From: a virus
Strand: one strand, 5' to 3'
Length of the DNA: 58,782 nt
Virus record (IMG/VR): IMGVR_UViG_3300023181_000033
Span: 1 to 58,782 of that record
The position numbers were made by a program, and so were the translations under genes. The notes beneath the pieces are model-generated. The model was not told the DNA's origin. It did no database searches and was given only the letters and a program-made list of their open reading frames with translations. Positions 1 to 8,421 of the stretch are shown piece by piece. Within the stretch, counting starts at the first letter, position 1. Every line of letters starts with the position of its first letter.

Positions 1-99
1 AAAATAAAGCAGGCAGCAAAAGAGTTTTGCGAGGCTGAGGGAGTATCTTTCTTCCAACATGTAGAAGCTAATGAAGGAAGAACTTATTATAAGCAGGGC
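1..99. repeat. 99-bp direct repeat, copy 1
   Basis: The first 99 bases recur exactly at 41,924-42,022. The sequences diverge from base 100 (GTT here, TAA there). The repeat lies inside a coding region. The window opens on its first base, so any extension to the left cannot be seen. Confidence 0.97.
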
Positions 100-525
100 G
101 TTATATTGGAAAAATTCCTTCAGTCAATGATCGAAAAGGGAAAGGTTGTAACCAAAGATGAAGCTGACATATATCGTAGCAAAACAAGAGTTTTAACTAA
201 CGTTATTGAAAAGAACTGCCTTTTAGAAATAAAAACCGTTGACGGTTCTGATTTGGAATCAACCGTTTTAGGTGCCGGAAAGGAAGTGAATGACGAAAAA
301 ACGTCAAAATGGATACTTGATGAAGATTGTGTAAGATGCAATGATATTCCTTTGATAGAACAATCATTTCCGACAAAAGAGTCAAGAATAGCCATTAAAA
401 TAGCATCTAAAGCTATTGAAATGAAACAACTACTTGAAGAGTGCATTTACATATTTGTTTCAAATGATTATTCAGATAGAGAGTTTAAAAACAGAATATA
501 TAACCTATTAAAAGAAATACAATGA
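1..525 (+). CDS. Hypothetical early/packaging-side protein, 5' end outside the window
   Basis: The frame is open from base 1 and ends with TGA at 525. It gives at least 174 residues of a mostly charged, soluble-looking protein with no recognised domain. The sequence before the repeat at 41,912-41,923 supplies an in-frame ATG. If genome A closes on the 99-bp repeat, the full protein is 178 residues starting MNKKKIKQ. The stop overlaps the ATG of the next gene. Function unknown. Confidence 0.75.
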   Translation, partial: KIKQAAKEFCEAEGVSFFQHVEANEGRTYYKQGVILEKFLQSMIEKGKVVTKDEADIYRSKTRVLTNVIEKNCLLEIKTVDGSDLESTVLGAGKEVNDEKTSKWILDEDCVRCNDIPLIEQSFPTKESRIAIKIASKAIEMKQLLEECIYIFVSNDYSDREFKNRIYNLLKEIQ

Positions 526-701
526 TAAAAAATCAAGACAATAATAAGTCAAAAAAAGAATTATCCCTATTAATGTTCGCAAGAGAAGTAAATAACAGGA
601 TTAGATTCATAGGTGTAACCAAACCGAATGTTTTAACAATAGAAAAAGCTTATAAAAAAGGTTTGACCGTTAGCGATGCAGTATCATCTTTTATTAAATA
701 A
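522..701 (+). CDS. Small hypothetical protein (59 aa)
   Basis: ATG at 522 overlaps the stop of the preceding gene (ATGA), indicating translational coupling. The product is short, Lys/Asn-rich at its N-terminus and ends SDAVSSFIK. No domain was recognised. The position just upstream of the terminase genes suggests an accessory phage protein. Confidence 0.6.
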   Translation: MIKNQDNNKSKKELSLLMFAREVNNRIRFIGVTKPNVLTIEKAYKKGLTVSDAVSSFIK

Positions 702-710
702 CATTTTTTT

Positions 711-959
711 ATGAAAACAGCAGAGTATTATTTAATTATAGCTTTAGAAGAATCAGGAATAACTACTACAGATGATATAGATTCCAAAATATTAAATGCT
801 ATGGAGGAATACGCCAATCAATTCAAGTCATCCCATGCCAGTACGGAAATGAAGTCGACTGGCGAATTTATTGCTGTAGCTGAAAAAAAGCTGGGACTAA
901 AATACCCTCACATAGCGGTAATAGAGGAAGCTAAAAGGATGTACAACGACCAACTATAA
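711..959 (+). CDS. Small hypothetical protein with MKTAE...AMEEYA module (82 aa)
   Basis: This acidic protein begins with a roughly 40-residue module (MKTAEYYL, then AMEEYANQF). The same module opens the DUF551-like protein at 33,097-33,411 (MKTAEEIL, AMKEYAEQF). The remainder has no recognised domain. It sits directly upstream of terS. Function unknown. Confidence 0.7.
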   Translation: MKTAEYYLIIALEESGITTTDDIDSKILNAMEEYANQFKSSHASTEMKSTGEFIAVAEKKLGLKYPHIAVIEEAKRMYNDQL

Positions 960-990
960 CATTTTTATTGCAGGGGTTATAATTTATGGG

Positions 991-998
991 TATATTTG
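991..998 (+). promoter_or_regulatory. Bacteroidota -7 element TATATTTG before terS
   Basis: TATATTTG matches TAnnTTTG and lies 17 nt before the terS ATG at 1016. It lies within the alternative reading that would start at 986, which argues for the later start. Confidence 0.5.
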
Positions 999-1015
999 AG
1001 TTTACAATAATTAAC

Positions 1016-1522
1016 ATGACCGAGCAAAGAAAACGTTTCGCAGATAGATATTTTGAAACTCTAAACGGGTCTCAGTCAGCTATTTACGCGGGATATTCTG
1101 AAGCTACCTCAAGACAAAAGGCATGGGAATTATTGAACGATCCTGAGGTTGAAGAATATTTATCTAAGCTAAAGGCAGAATATTCCGAAAAGTCAGGCAT
1201 AAGCAAGCAGAGGGTGCTAGATGAATATCGTAAAATTGCATTCTCTGATGTAAGGAATATCTTAACTATCGATGGTGGCTTAAAAAGTATAGATGATCTT
1301 GACGATGACACCGCTGGGGCAATAGCGGGGATAGAGTCCTTTGATGAATTTAGTCGTGATGGTGAAAAACTTGGGACAAACAGAAAGATTAAACTTCACG
1401 ATAAACTAAGGGCATTAGAGGCTTTGTCTAAGCACCTTGGATTGTTCGAAAAAGACAACAAGCAAAAAGAAAACCAGTCTACGGTTACAATATTCCAATT
1501 GCCTGATAATGGCAGAAAATAG
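1016..1522 (+). CDS. terS: Terminase small subunit, phage A (Terminase_2-like)
   Basis: A 168-residue protein that recognises phage DNA and recruits the large terminase subunit. The N-terminal pattern MTEQRKRFADRYF, a GSQSAIYAGYS helix-turn-helix segment and the LLNDPEVEEYL helix are typical of the family. An in-frame ATG at 986 exists, but a promoter element overlaps it, so 1016 is preferred. It overlaps terL by 14 nt. It is not recognisably related to the phage B small subunit at 42,436. Confidence 0.88.
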   Translation: MTEQRKRFADRYFETLNGSQSAIYAGYSEATSRQKAWELLNDPEVEEYLSKLKAEYSEKSGISKQRVLDEYRKIAFSDVRNILTIDGGLKSIDDLDDDTAGAIAGIESFDEFSRDGEKLGTNRKIKLHDKLRALEALSKHLGLFEKDNKQKENQSTVTIFQLPDNGRK

Positions 1523-3038
1523 CATAAAATATATTCGGCCTCAAGAGGGGTACCAACTTGAATTTGCTTCTTCTCCTGCCGACATATGTATCGGAGGAGG
1601 CGCTGCGGGAGTTGGGAAAACTTTTTCATTGCTTCTGGAACCACTCAGGTATAAAGATATTGATGGGTTCGGGTCTGTAATATTTAGGCGTACTAATCCA
1701 CAAATCAGGAATGAGGGCGGGCTATGGGACACCTCGATGACATTATACAGTCTTCTAGGTGATGCTAATCCAAGACAAAGTAGTTTAGAGTGGGTGTTCG
1801 ATGTTTCTAAGCTAAAGTTTTCGCATCTTGAATATGAGAAAAATATATACGATTGGCAGGGTTCTCAAATTCCATTTATAGGCTTTGATGAGCTTACCCA
1901 CTTCACTAAAAAAATGTTCTTCTACCTACTTACACGTAATCGTTCTGTTTGCGGGGTGAACCCTTACGTTAGAGCAACTTGTAACCCTGATCCGGATAGT
2001 TGGGTAGCTGAATTTATATCGTGGTGGATAGACCAGGAAACAGGTTTTGCTATTCCGGAGCGTAAAGGTGTGTTAAGATACCTTGTTGTTGATGGTGAAA
2101 ATTATATTTGGGGCGATACACCGCAAGAGGCAATTGAAAAGGGCTGGCACATCATTGGGGAAGTAGCTGAAAAGTCAGGTATAGATCCTCTGTCATTCGT
2201 TAAATCAGTTACGTTTATAGGGGGGACTATTTACGACAACAAAGAATTGCTCAAAGAAAACCCGGCTTATCTAGGTAATTTACTGGCCCAAGATAAAGCT
2301 ACTCAGGCCGCTCTATTGCATTCAAACTGGAAAGTAGTGCTATCAGATAATGATATTTATGATTATGCTGCCTTTATTGGCATGTTTAACAACTTATACG
2401 AGGTTGACAGGACAGGCAAGTATATTACCGCAGATATTGCTATGAAAGGATCCGATAAGCTGATCGTATTTGCCTGGGAAGGTTATGAGTTGATTGATAT
2501 GATGATCCTGGATAAATCAAACGGTAAACAGGTGGTTACATCTATTGCTGGCATGGCATCAAGGCATTCAGTTCAAAACAGATACATAGCTTTTGATAAT
2601 GACGGAGTAGGGTCTTTTGTTGATGGGTTTATAGAAGGAGCCATTGAGTTTAACAACGGTGGACGTGCTTATCCTAGTCCAGACAAACCAATGAGGGATG
2701 CTAAAGGTAATGTTGTGCCCGAGAATTATCCCAATGTTAAAACACAATGTTATTACAGGTCGGGGGATAATGTTTTGAATGGAAAATACAAAATATCAGA
2801 ACATGTGGCTTCTATGATGTATGATGATAAGATGACTGTCAGACAAAGGTTAATACATGAACGTAAAGCAATAAAGCGTAAAAAGGCCGATATGGATGGT
2901 AAGCTACAAATAATAGGTAAAGACGAAATGAAAGCAGCACTTAACGGCCAATCCCCTGATTTAATGGATGCCTTTATGATGCGAGAGATATTCAATCTTA
3001 AAAAGGTTATAAAAGATCAAGAATTCTTTGCTGGTTAA
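1509..3038 (+). CDS. terL: Terminase large subunit, phage A
   Basis: ATPase-nuclease motor that pumps DNA into the prohead. The 509-residue protein has a Walker A GGGAAGVGKT at residues 29-38, a Walker B-like IGFDEL near residue 120, and an acidic nuclease-type segment IAFDNDGVGSF in the C-terminal half. The start MAENSIKY overlaps the end of terS. A further in-frame ATG at 1437 lies inside terS and is unlikely to be used. The protein is unlike the terL of phage B (42,868), so the two phages carry different motors. Confidence 0.93.
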   Translation: MAENSIKYIRPQEGYQLEFASSPADICIGGGAAGVGKTFSLLLEPLRYKDIDGFGSVIFRRTNPQIRNEGGLWDTSMTLYSLLGDANPRQSSLEWVFDVSKLKFSHLEYEKNIYDWQGSQIPFIGFDELTHFTKKMFFYLLTRNRSVCGVNPYVRATCNPDPDSWVAEFISWWIDQETGFAIPERKGVLRYLVVDGENYIWGDTPQEAIEKGWHIIGEVAEKSGIDPLSFVKSVTFIGGTIYDNKELLKENPAYLGNLLAQDKATQAALLHSNWKVVLSDNDIYDYAAFIGMFNNLYEVDRTGKYITADIAMKGSDKLIVFAWEGYELIDMMILDKSNGKQVVTSIAGMASRHSVQNRYIAFDNDGVGSFVDGFIEGAIEFNNGGRAYPSPDKPMRDAKGNVVPENYPNVKTQCYYRSGDNVLNGKYKISEHVASMMYDDKMTVRQRLIHERKAIKRKKADMDGKLQIIGKDEMKAALNGQSPDLMDAFMMREIFNLKKVIKDQEFFAG

Positions 3039-3069
3039 TTTGTAATTTTGTTGATACATAGAAATAGAT

Positions 3070-3077
3070 TACTTTTA
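3070..3077 (+). promoter_or_regulatory. Degenerate -7 element before portal gene
   Basis: TACTTTTA sits 4 nt before the portal ATG. The phage B portal has TACATTTG at exactly the same spacing (44,226-44,233). This looks like a decayed copy of TAnnTTTG. Confidence 0.3.
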
Positions 3078-3081
3078 TAGC

Positions 3082-4446
3082 ATGCAGTTAAAGAATTACG
3101 TCAAGACGGTAACAGCAGCGGTGTTACAGCCTATAGCTAAATCCTTGTGGGGGATTAATCCAAATGCCTCTATTGGCGTATCAATGCTGAATGATCGTGT
3201 TTTCAGGTGGAATCTGTCTGGAAATTCGGCCTATAATAATGGTATATTCTATACCGGAGCAAATATATTAGTTCGTAAAATGATAGAGGCTCCTATCACA
3301 TTTAACCAGAAGAAGGGTAAGCCTACTAAATCTATTGGCAAATACTACAGTAAAACCATAACGAGCAGCGAAAGAAATACGGTAAAGGCGGGAGTAGTTG
3401 ACGAATTGCCGGATCATGAGCTTAGCGAAATGTTCACCATTGAAACGATGGAGGATTTTTGGCATAATTATAACTTTGGGGACGGCTTTTTATGGTTTGA
3501 ACAACTTGGCGATGAGCTTACCAGGAACAGCAAGCCTATTAACGTGCATTCTCTTAGCCCTTCGAGAGTTGAGATCGTAACCAATGACGCGAAGTTTGAT
3601 AATGTTGCCTATTACAGGTACTCCTGCAAGAATGGAGAACAAATAAAGCTACCAAAAGAATCTGTATTACACTTAAGACACTGGAATCCTAATATAGGGG
3701 AATTGAAAGGTTACGGGGTAGATGTTGCAGCATCAAGGGATATATCCTTAAACAATGCAGGGAAAGACACTGAAGGCGCGGCATACGTTAATGGGGGTCG
3801 CGGCACACTGCTTAGTTCCGATGTTGAAATTGTAGACGGAGAACGGGTTGCAAAGATGACAGCCGAGCAAATGTCGTCACTTAAATCCACAATGGATAGC
3901 GACATGGCCGGAGCAAGGAATAACCGTAAGATGAATTATACTAACGGAAAAGTTGTAGTTACCCCATATGGCGATACGCTTGCGGAAATGGAGGTTAACA
4001 AATCTGAAGATAGCCGTTGGAAAAACATATTCGCCATACTTGGCTTACCTTGGGCTTTAACTCCTGTAGCAAGCCAGTCAAGTGAAAACAGCGTAGTTAC
4101 CGGGTATAAAGCCTTAGTGACAAACTTAGTCATATCAGAACTAAGGAAATTCGACCAGAAACTGACTAATATATTACAACAATGGTATAAAGGCATTATA
4201 GCTATATCTGATATTACTGAATACAGCGAATTAGCCCCTGATTTGAAGCTAATGAAAGAAATAGGATACGTTCCTTATGCAAGCGTAGATGAGAATAGAA
4301 AGGTATTTGGTCACGATGAGATAGGCGGAGAAATTGGGCAGGCTATATTAGTGCCATCCGGTCAAATGAAGATACAAGATATTATATCAGACGAATTTAC
4401 CAATGCTCCAGACGCTAACGATCCTAACGCACCTGAAAACCTGTAG
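3082..4446 (+). CDS. Portal protein, phage A (HK97 family)
   Basis: The 454-residue portal forms the dodecameric DNA channel at one capsid vertex. The length and the LKESV.LRHWNPNIGELKGYG-type core match HK97 portals. It is clearly homologous to the phage B portal (44,238-45,617), including the shared C-terminal motif DANDP.AP, although the terminases upstream are unrelated. The recombination boundary therefore falls between terL and portal. Followed by a small broken gene and MuF. Confidence 0.93.
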   Translation: MQLKNYVKTVTAAVLQPIAKSLWGINPNASIGVSMLNDRVFRWNLSGNSAYNNGIFYTGANILVRKMIEAPITFNQKKGKPTKSIGKYYSKTITSSERNTVKAGVVDELPDHELSEMFTIETMEDFWHNYNFGDGFLWFEQLGDELTRNSKPINVHSLSPSRVEIVTNDAKFDNVAYYRYSCKNGEQIKLPKESVLHLRHWNPNIGELKGYGVDVAASRDISLNNAGKDTEGAAYVNGGRGTLLSSDVEIVDGERVAKMTAEQMSSLKSTMDSDMAGARNNRKMNYTNGKVVVTPYGDTLAEMEVNKSEDSRWKNIFAILGLPWALTPVASQSSENSVVTGYKALVTNLVISELRKFDQKLTNILQQWYKGIIAISDITEYSELAPDLKLMKEIGYVPYASVDENRKVFGHDEIGGEIGQAILVPSGQMKIQDIISDEFTNAPDANDPNAPENL

Positions 4447-4448
4447 AT

Positions 4449-4611
4449 ATGGCGGCATTAGAAGTAATTATACTGCCATGGGAGAACGAACGCATATCGT
4501 AAAGGGTTTGAGGATGCCTTTATGATGATGGCTAACTTTGAAAATATGGATGAAACGTTGAATTGTAACAACATTGATACTCCTAATGACGAGGATAATA
4601 GTGATATTTGA
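4449..4611 (+). pseudogene. Frameshifted copy of the small gene between portal and MuF
   Basis: In phage B the equivalent gene (45,620-45,778) is an intact 52-residue protein. Here the ATG opens MAALEVIILP but stops after 17 codons. The conserved downstream part (YRKGFEDAF, MDETLN) is readable only in another frame, from about 4492 to the TGA at 4609-4611. Compared with B the N-terminal part is 8 nt shorter, which accounts for the shift. A short protein could still be made from the ATG run near 4522. Confidence 0.6.
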
Positions 4612-4614
4612 GGT

Positions 4615-4818
4615 ATGACAAGATTATCAAGAGCTATTCACTCGTTTTGGACTATATTAAATGGCAAGAATCATTCTTATGCCGATGATCGTATTTGCTT
4701 TCTTATTGGCAGAAAAGATGATATATGCAAAAACATAACTGATATTTCAACTCTTGCTACTGACGAAATACACAAGAACAACCTACTTTATGAGGCTAAG
4801 GAGATTTTAAATGCTTAA
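4615..4818 (+). CDS. Small hypothetical protein (67 aa), phage A only
   Basis: Begins MTRLSRAIHSFW, 3 nt after the broken gene, and overlaps the MuF start by 8 nt. Phage B has no counterpart here, so this is an insertion in A or a loss in B. No domain recognised. Confidence 0.55.
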   Translation: MTRLSRAIHSFWTILNGKNHSYADDRICFLIGRKDDICKNITDISTLATDEIHKNNLLYEAKEILNA

Positions 4819-5647
4819 CGAGTTCAAACAGGAGCGATTAGAGTTTGCCAGGTTCCACAAGAACGCGGAGAAACAGATGTTGCCTATTGTTAGGAAGGCT
4901 TTGAATAAGCAGGTAGAGAACGTGGTAGCATGGGTTAAGAACAATGGTGTAGAAAACGTGCCCGTTGAAATGCTGATCGATCGTTATGTATGGCGTAACA
5001 TGTACCCGCAATTGTATGAACAGTTCGGGATGAGTATGGCGAGATTGGAATATTACAGACAGCGTAGATTGGACGGCAATGCAAGTAAGGCAAGCGTGAT
5101 CGATTTTTTAAAAGATGTCTGGAGTGGCAAATTAAGACAGGCAGCCATATCATACGTAACCGGAATTGAAAACGCCCTAAATCAAACAACTATAGAGAAT
5201 GTCAGACGCGCTTTGACTAATGGATACGAGATAGGGTTAGACCGATTAGGCAGGATTAGGATATTCAATAGAGAAATATTTGACATCAACAAGGGTAGAG
5301 GGCTGACCATATCGAGAACAGAAACCAGCACAATAGCGAATCTAGGCAAAGAAATAGCCGCTAAATCTTGGATTGAACAACAAGGAAATGGTGAAGGGTA
5401 TAAAGTTTGGTTAGGCCGTATAAAGGGCGAACGCGATACGCATTTAGAAACTAATGATACTATTATACCGATGGAGGATAAGTATTCTCTTAGAGGCGAT
5501 CTATGCGACAGGCCAGGAGATGTGGAGTTGGAAGCTAAAAACCGCCTAAATTGTCGCTGCACTCAAAGTTTAATGGGTGAGGCAAGGTATCAGCAATATG
5601 TAAAAAGAAACCGGATAGTTAACGGCAAGTTGACCGGAGCAAGTTAA
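4811..5647 (+). CDS. MuF-like minor head protein, phage A
   Basis: 278-residue head morphogenesis protein of the SPP1 gp7/Mu gpF type, a minor capsid component near the portal that acts in assembly. The central AAKSWIEQQ, the KGER.THL..ND region and the Cys pair in NCRCTQSL near the C-terminus fit the family's C-terminal MuF fold. The phage B version (45,768-46,604) has the same length and differs at only scattered residues. Confidence 0.88.
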   Translation: MLNEFKQERLEFARFHKNAEKQMLPIVRKALNKQVENVVAWVKNNGVENVPVEMLIDRYVWRNMYPQLYEQFGMSMARLEYYRQRRLDGNASKASVIDFLKDVWSGKLRQAAISYVTGIENALNQTTIENVRRALTNGYEIGLDRLGRIRIFNREIFDINKGRGLTISRTETSTIANLGKEIAAKSWIEQQGNGEGYKVWLGRIKGERDTHLETNDTIIPMEDKYSLRGDLCDRPGDVELEAKNRLNCRCTQSLMGEARYQQYVKRNRIVNGKLTGAS

Positions 5648-5750
5648 AATAGCTATATTTGTATTACACAAAAAATAAAAATCATGCTTTCCAAAGTTAT
5701 TTTTGTACGTACGGGGTGTTACTGGTAATAATATCCTGATCATTTTTCAC

Positions 5751-5780
5751 ATCCACATCATAAAACGGTGTGGATTTTTT
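5751..5780 (+). terminator. Intrinsic terminator after MuF, phage A
   Basis: The 7-bp inverted repeat ATCCACA/TGTGGAT (5751-5757 with 5769-5775) is followed by a run of T. It closes the portal-MuF transcript just before a new promoter. Confidence 0.7.
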
Positions 5781-5828
5781 ATTTATTTGCTATTTCGGAT
5801 TATTATGTATATTTGCTATTGTAACAAA
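5779..5828 (+). promoter_or_regulatory. 50-bp promoter block shared with phage B
   Basis: This segment is identical over 50 bases to 46,605-46,654. It contains TATATTTG (5808-5815) and TGTAACA a few bases downstream (5820-5826). It precedes the protease module in both phages although the proteases themselves differ. Confidence 0.7.
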
Positions 5829-5840
5829 CAAGTGAATGAG

Positions 5841-5936
5841 ATGAGCGATAAGAAAAAATTGACCGAAGAGGAAATTAAAAAGCTTAAAGCGGATAAGGTT
5901 AAAAAAGTAAAAGAGCAGGTAATCGTTAGAAAATGA
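5841..5936 (+). CDS. Tiny Lys-rich protein (31 aa)
   Basis: MSDKKKLTEEEIKKLK followed by a basic helix. ATG at 5841, with an in-frame GTG at 5832 as an alternative. Overlaps the next gene by 4 nt (ATGA) and lies directly behind the shared promoter block. It may be a scaffold-like or accessory peptide. There is no direct evidence for function. Confidence 0.5.
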   Translation: MSDKKKLTEEEIKKLKADKVKKVKEQVIVRK

Positions 5937-6739
5937 AAATAATCCTTCCAGAGTTTACGAATAAGTCCGAAAAGTTTGACTACCTAGTGGAGAACAAAAA
6001 GGATTTAGTTAACCTTAAGAAATCAGCTATTAAGTTGGTAGACCCTTTCGGTACATCTAAATTCGAGGAAAGCGTAATTAAGTCTCTTAACGAAACAAAC
6101 AACCAGGATACAGATTCTCAAATTAAAAGGACTGTTATAGGAAATACTTATAACTGGATGGACTCTCATGAAGATTCACATTTAGACAATGTATTTGCAA
6201 ATAGCATAGAGCAAAAGGGAGCAAAAAACATTAACCATTTCCATGATCACGTTGCTCAGTTAATGGCTAAAGTGGGTATACCTCAGGCAGTATATGAGAA
6301 ATATATAAATTGGACTGACTTAGGGGTTAATAAAAGCGGCCAGACAATGGCTTTATTTATGGACTCCCTAATTAAAAGGTCGATGAACCCTTCTATATTT
6401 GAGCAGTATAAAGAAGGACTGATTAATCAACATAGTGTCGGCATGCAATATGTCAATATCATGTTAGGGATTAATGACCCTGAACGCAAAGAAGAATACG
6501 GCATTTGGAGTCAATACGCACCTAAATTGGGGAACTATGCTAAGGCCGAACAATTAGGATACTGTTTCTTTGTAAAAGAAGCTAAGCTGATTGAAATATC
6601 CTGCGTAATTGCAGGTAGTAACGAATTAACAGGCACTTTGCCTAACAAAAATATTGACCCGTCCGAAGACAGTCAGGCAACACCAGACCCGCGTTTAGAG
6701 CAGTCAACTAAGTCCTATTGGGACATTTATTTAAACTAA
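5933..6739 (+). CDS. Putative divergent prohead protease, phage A
   Basis: 268 residues, in the slot occupied in phage B by a canonical HK97 protease. The pattern resembles that family: NHFHDH carries a candidate catalytic His (near residue 103) and GLINQHSVGMQYV a candidate Ser (near residue 168), with GQTMALFMDSL between them as the usual strand. N- and C-terminal extensions differ from B. Such proteases cleave the capsid delta domain during maturation. The assignment rests on motif order and gene position. Confidence 0.6.
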   Translation: MKIILPEFTNKSEKFDYLVENKKDLVNLKKSAIKLVDPFGTSKFEESVIKSLNETNNQDTDSQIKRTVIGNTYNWMDSHEDSHLDNVFANSIEQKGAKNINHFHDHVAQLMAKVGIPQAVYEKYINWTDLGVNKSGQTMALFMDSLIKRSMNPSIFEQYKEGLINQHSVGMQYVNIMLGINDPERKEEYGIWSQYAPKLGNYAKAEQLGYCFFVKEAKLIEISCVIAGSNELTGTLPNKNIDPSEDSQATPDPRLEQSTKSYWDIYLN

Positions 6740-6746
6740 CAATAAC

Positions 6747-8132
6747 ATGAAAAAAGTATTTATTCCTGCAATGTCAGGGCTTGGTTCTGCATTTTTCCGC
6801 GCTAATTTATCTCCAGACGGGGGTGAAGGTAGCGGTTTGACAGACGAACAAAAGAAAGTTGCAGCACTTGCGGCAGTTAAACAGGCGGCAAAAGAAGAAG
6901 TAACGGCTATTTTACCAGATCTATTGACTAAAGGGTTAACTTCTGAAGAGGCTAAAACTGTTATCTCTAATGCTGTAAATGCAGCCTTTAAAGTGGCAAA
7001 GGTTGAAGATTTTGACGGTACTGAAAAAACGGTTACTGAAATCGTTAAAGAAATGCAAAAGCAGCACGATGCGCTTGCACTGGCATTCAAAAACAAAGGA
7101 TCTGAGGCTAATAAAAAAGGTGTTTTTGTTGAATTCGTAGAGAAAACCATTGCTGATAACGGTTTTAAAACCGGGACTGATAAAGGCAATGCCAAGTATA
7201 ACGAGACGTTCGAGTTTAAGGCTCCCGCTTTAATGACTACTGCAAACGTTGTGCCTAACGTAGCGGGTGGATTTTCACCATTATTTGGTAACTATATAGA
7301 CAATGAAATCGGTCACGTTCCAAAGCCGGCTCCTATTTTCATGCGTTTAGTTACGGTTACTTATCAGCCAGGTACAGAGAACATCTATTACACTGACCGT
7401 ATTAACGAAGAAGGTACAGCACAGTTTATAGCAGAGGGCGCATTAAAGCCTTTAATTGATGCAGAGTATAAAACTACTTCACTGCAAACAAAAGAGCTTG
7501 CAGAACGTTGGAAAATGACTACACGCCTAATGTACCACGCTCCTGCTGTTGTTACTGACTTTAGAGAGCATGCAAACGAGTTGATCGAGCAAGTTTTGGA
7601 TACTGCAGTATTAACAGGAGACAACACTGGTAACAACTTAAACGGTATTGTTGCTCAAGCTTCAGCGTTTGTTGTTCCGGCTCAATTAGCTGCTTATTAT
7701 GCAGAAGCTAATATTTGGGATGTTGTTATGGCAATGGCTACAGCCATTCGTTTGGCTAACTATAATGGTAAAATTACCGCAGTTCTCAATACTGTTTGGA
7801 TGGCTCAAATGGCTGGTATAAAAGATGGCGAAGGTCGTTACGTTATCGCTCCATTCGTTGCGCCTAACGGTAAAACAATTGGTGATGTTGAAGTAGAGTT
7901 TACCAATAAAATCCCGGCTACCGCTATTTTAGTTGGTGATCTGAAAAAATACAGATTGGTTATCTCTGAGAATGCAATCTATAACGAAGGTTATGAGAAT
8001 GATGACTTTTCTAAGAACTTAGTGTCTAAGAAAATCGAAACATTTGCTCAAGGTTATATCAAGCAGTCTGATAGAGGCGCAATCCTTTACGACACTATTG
8101 CTGACGTTTTAACCGACATTGCATCCGTATAA
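6747..8132 (+). CDS. Major capsid protein, phage A (HK97 fold)
   Basis: 461 residues. The N-terminal ~130 residues are Ala/Glu/Lys-rich and helical (EDFDGTEKTVTEIVKEMQ), as expected for a delta/scaffold domain removed by the protease. The HK97-like shell domain follows. The end has KDGEGRYVIAPFVAPNG and GYENDDFSKNLV, which match KDGEGRYLMPPF and GYVNDDFTRNLV in the phage B capsid (47,324-48,613). A GC-rich hairpin follows. Confidence 0.92.
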   Translation: MKKVFIPAMSGLGSAFFRANLSPDGGEGSGLTDEQKKVAALAAVKQAAKEEVTAILPDLLTKGLTSEEAKTVISNAVNAAFKVAKVEDFDGTEKTVTEIVKEMQKQHDALALAFKNKGSEANKKGVFVEFVEKTIADNGFKTGTDKGNAKYNETFEFKAPALMTTANVVPNVAGGFSPLFGNYIDNEIGHVPKPAPIFMRLVTVTYQPGTENIYYTDRINEEGTAQFIAEGALKPLIDAEYKTTSLQTKELAERWKMTTRLMYHAPAVVTDFREHANELIEQVLDTAVLTGDNTGNNLNGIVAQASAFVVPAQLAAYYAEANIWDVVMAMATAIRLANYNGKITAVLNTVWMAQMAGIKDGEGRYVIAPFVAPNGKTIGDVEVEFTNKIPATAILVGDLKKYRLVISENAIYNEGYENDDFSKNLVSKKIETFAQGYIKQSDRGAILYDTIADVLTDIASV

Positions 8133-8137
8133 TTAAC

Positions 8138-8158
8138 AGCCCCTTTAACCGGGGGGCT
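8138..8158 (+). terminator. Hairpin after capsid gene (no T-run)
   Basis: AGCCCC (8138-8143) pairs with GGGGCT (8153-8158) just after the capsid stop. Without a T-run it may be an attenuator or mRNA-stabilising stem rather than a full terminator. Confidence 0.4.
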
Positions 8159-8184
8159 AAATAAATAACCATTATAATATTAAC

Positions 8185-8406
8185 ATGCCAGAAGAAGCAA
8201 AAGTTAAGGCGTTTGATTCACGAAAGATGATCGCTGAACACGCTGAGAAAGAAACTAAGATCAATTACAACGATAGGATGACTGTCGAAATCATTGAAGC
8301 CACAAAGTTTTACAAGAAAGGCGACATTATAAGCCCTCATAAAATAAAAGGCCAGGCTTTGATTGATCAAAAAATCGCCAAGAAGTACACCAAAAAAGAA
8401 GATTAG
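8185..8406 (+). CDS. Small head-region protein (73 aa), phage A
   Basis: Highly charged protein ending KKYTKKED, between capsid and connector genes. The position matches the 65-residue protein at 49,487 in phage B, but sequence similarity is not evident. A strong terminator follows. Function unknown. Confidence 0.65.
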   Translation: MPEEAKVKAFDSRKMIAEHAEKETKINYNDRMTVEIIEATKFYKKGDIISPHKIKGQALIDQKIAKKYTKKED

Positions 8407-8421
8407 TAACTTATCCATACT

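Noticed and set aside
1437-1508. Longer terL start inside terS
   Set aside because: It would overlap terS by 86 nt with a Lys/Ser-rich stretch unlike terminase N-termini; the ATG at 1,509 gives the normal start.
5703-5840. Upstream extension of the 31-aa gene giving a hydrophobic N-terminus
   Set aside because: The extension reads through a terminator hairpin and the conserved promoter block, so the short start at 5,841 is favoured.
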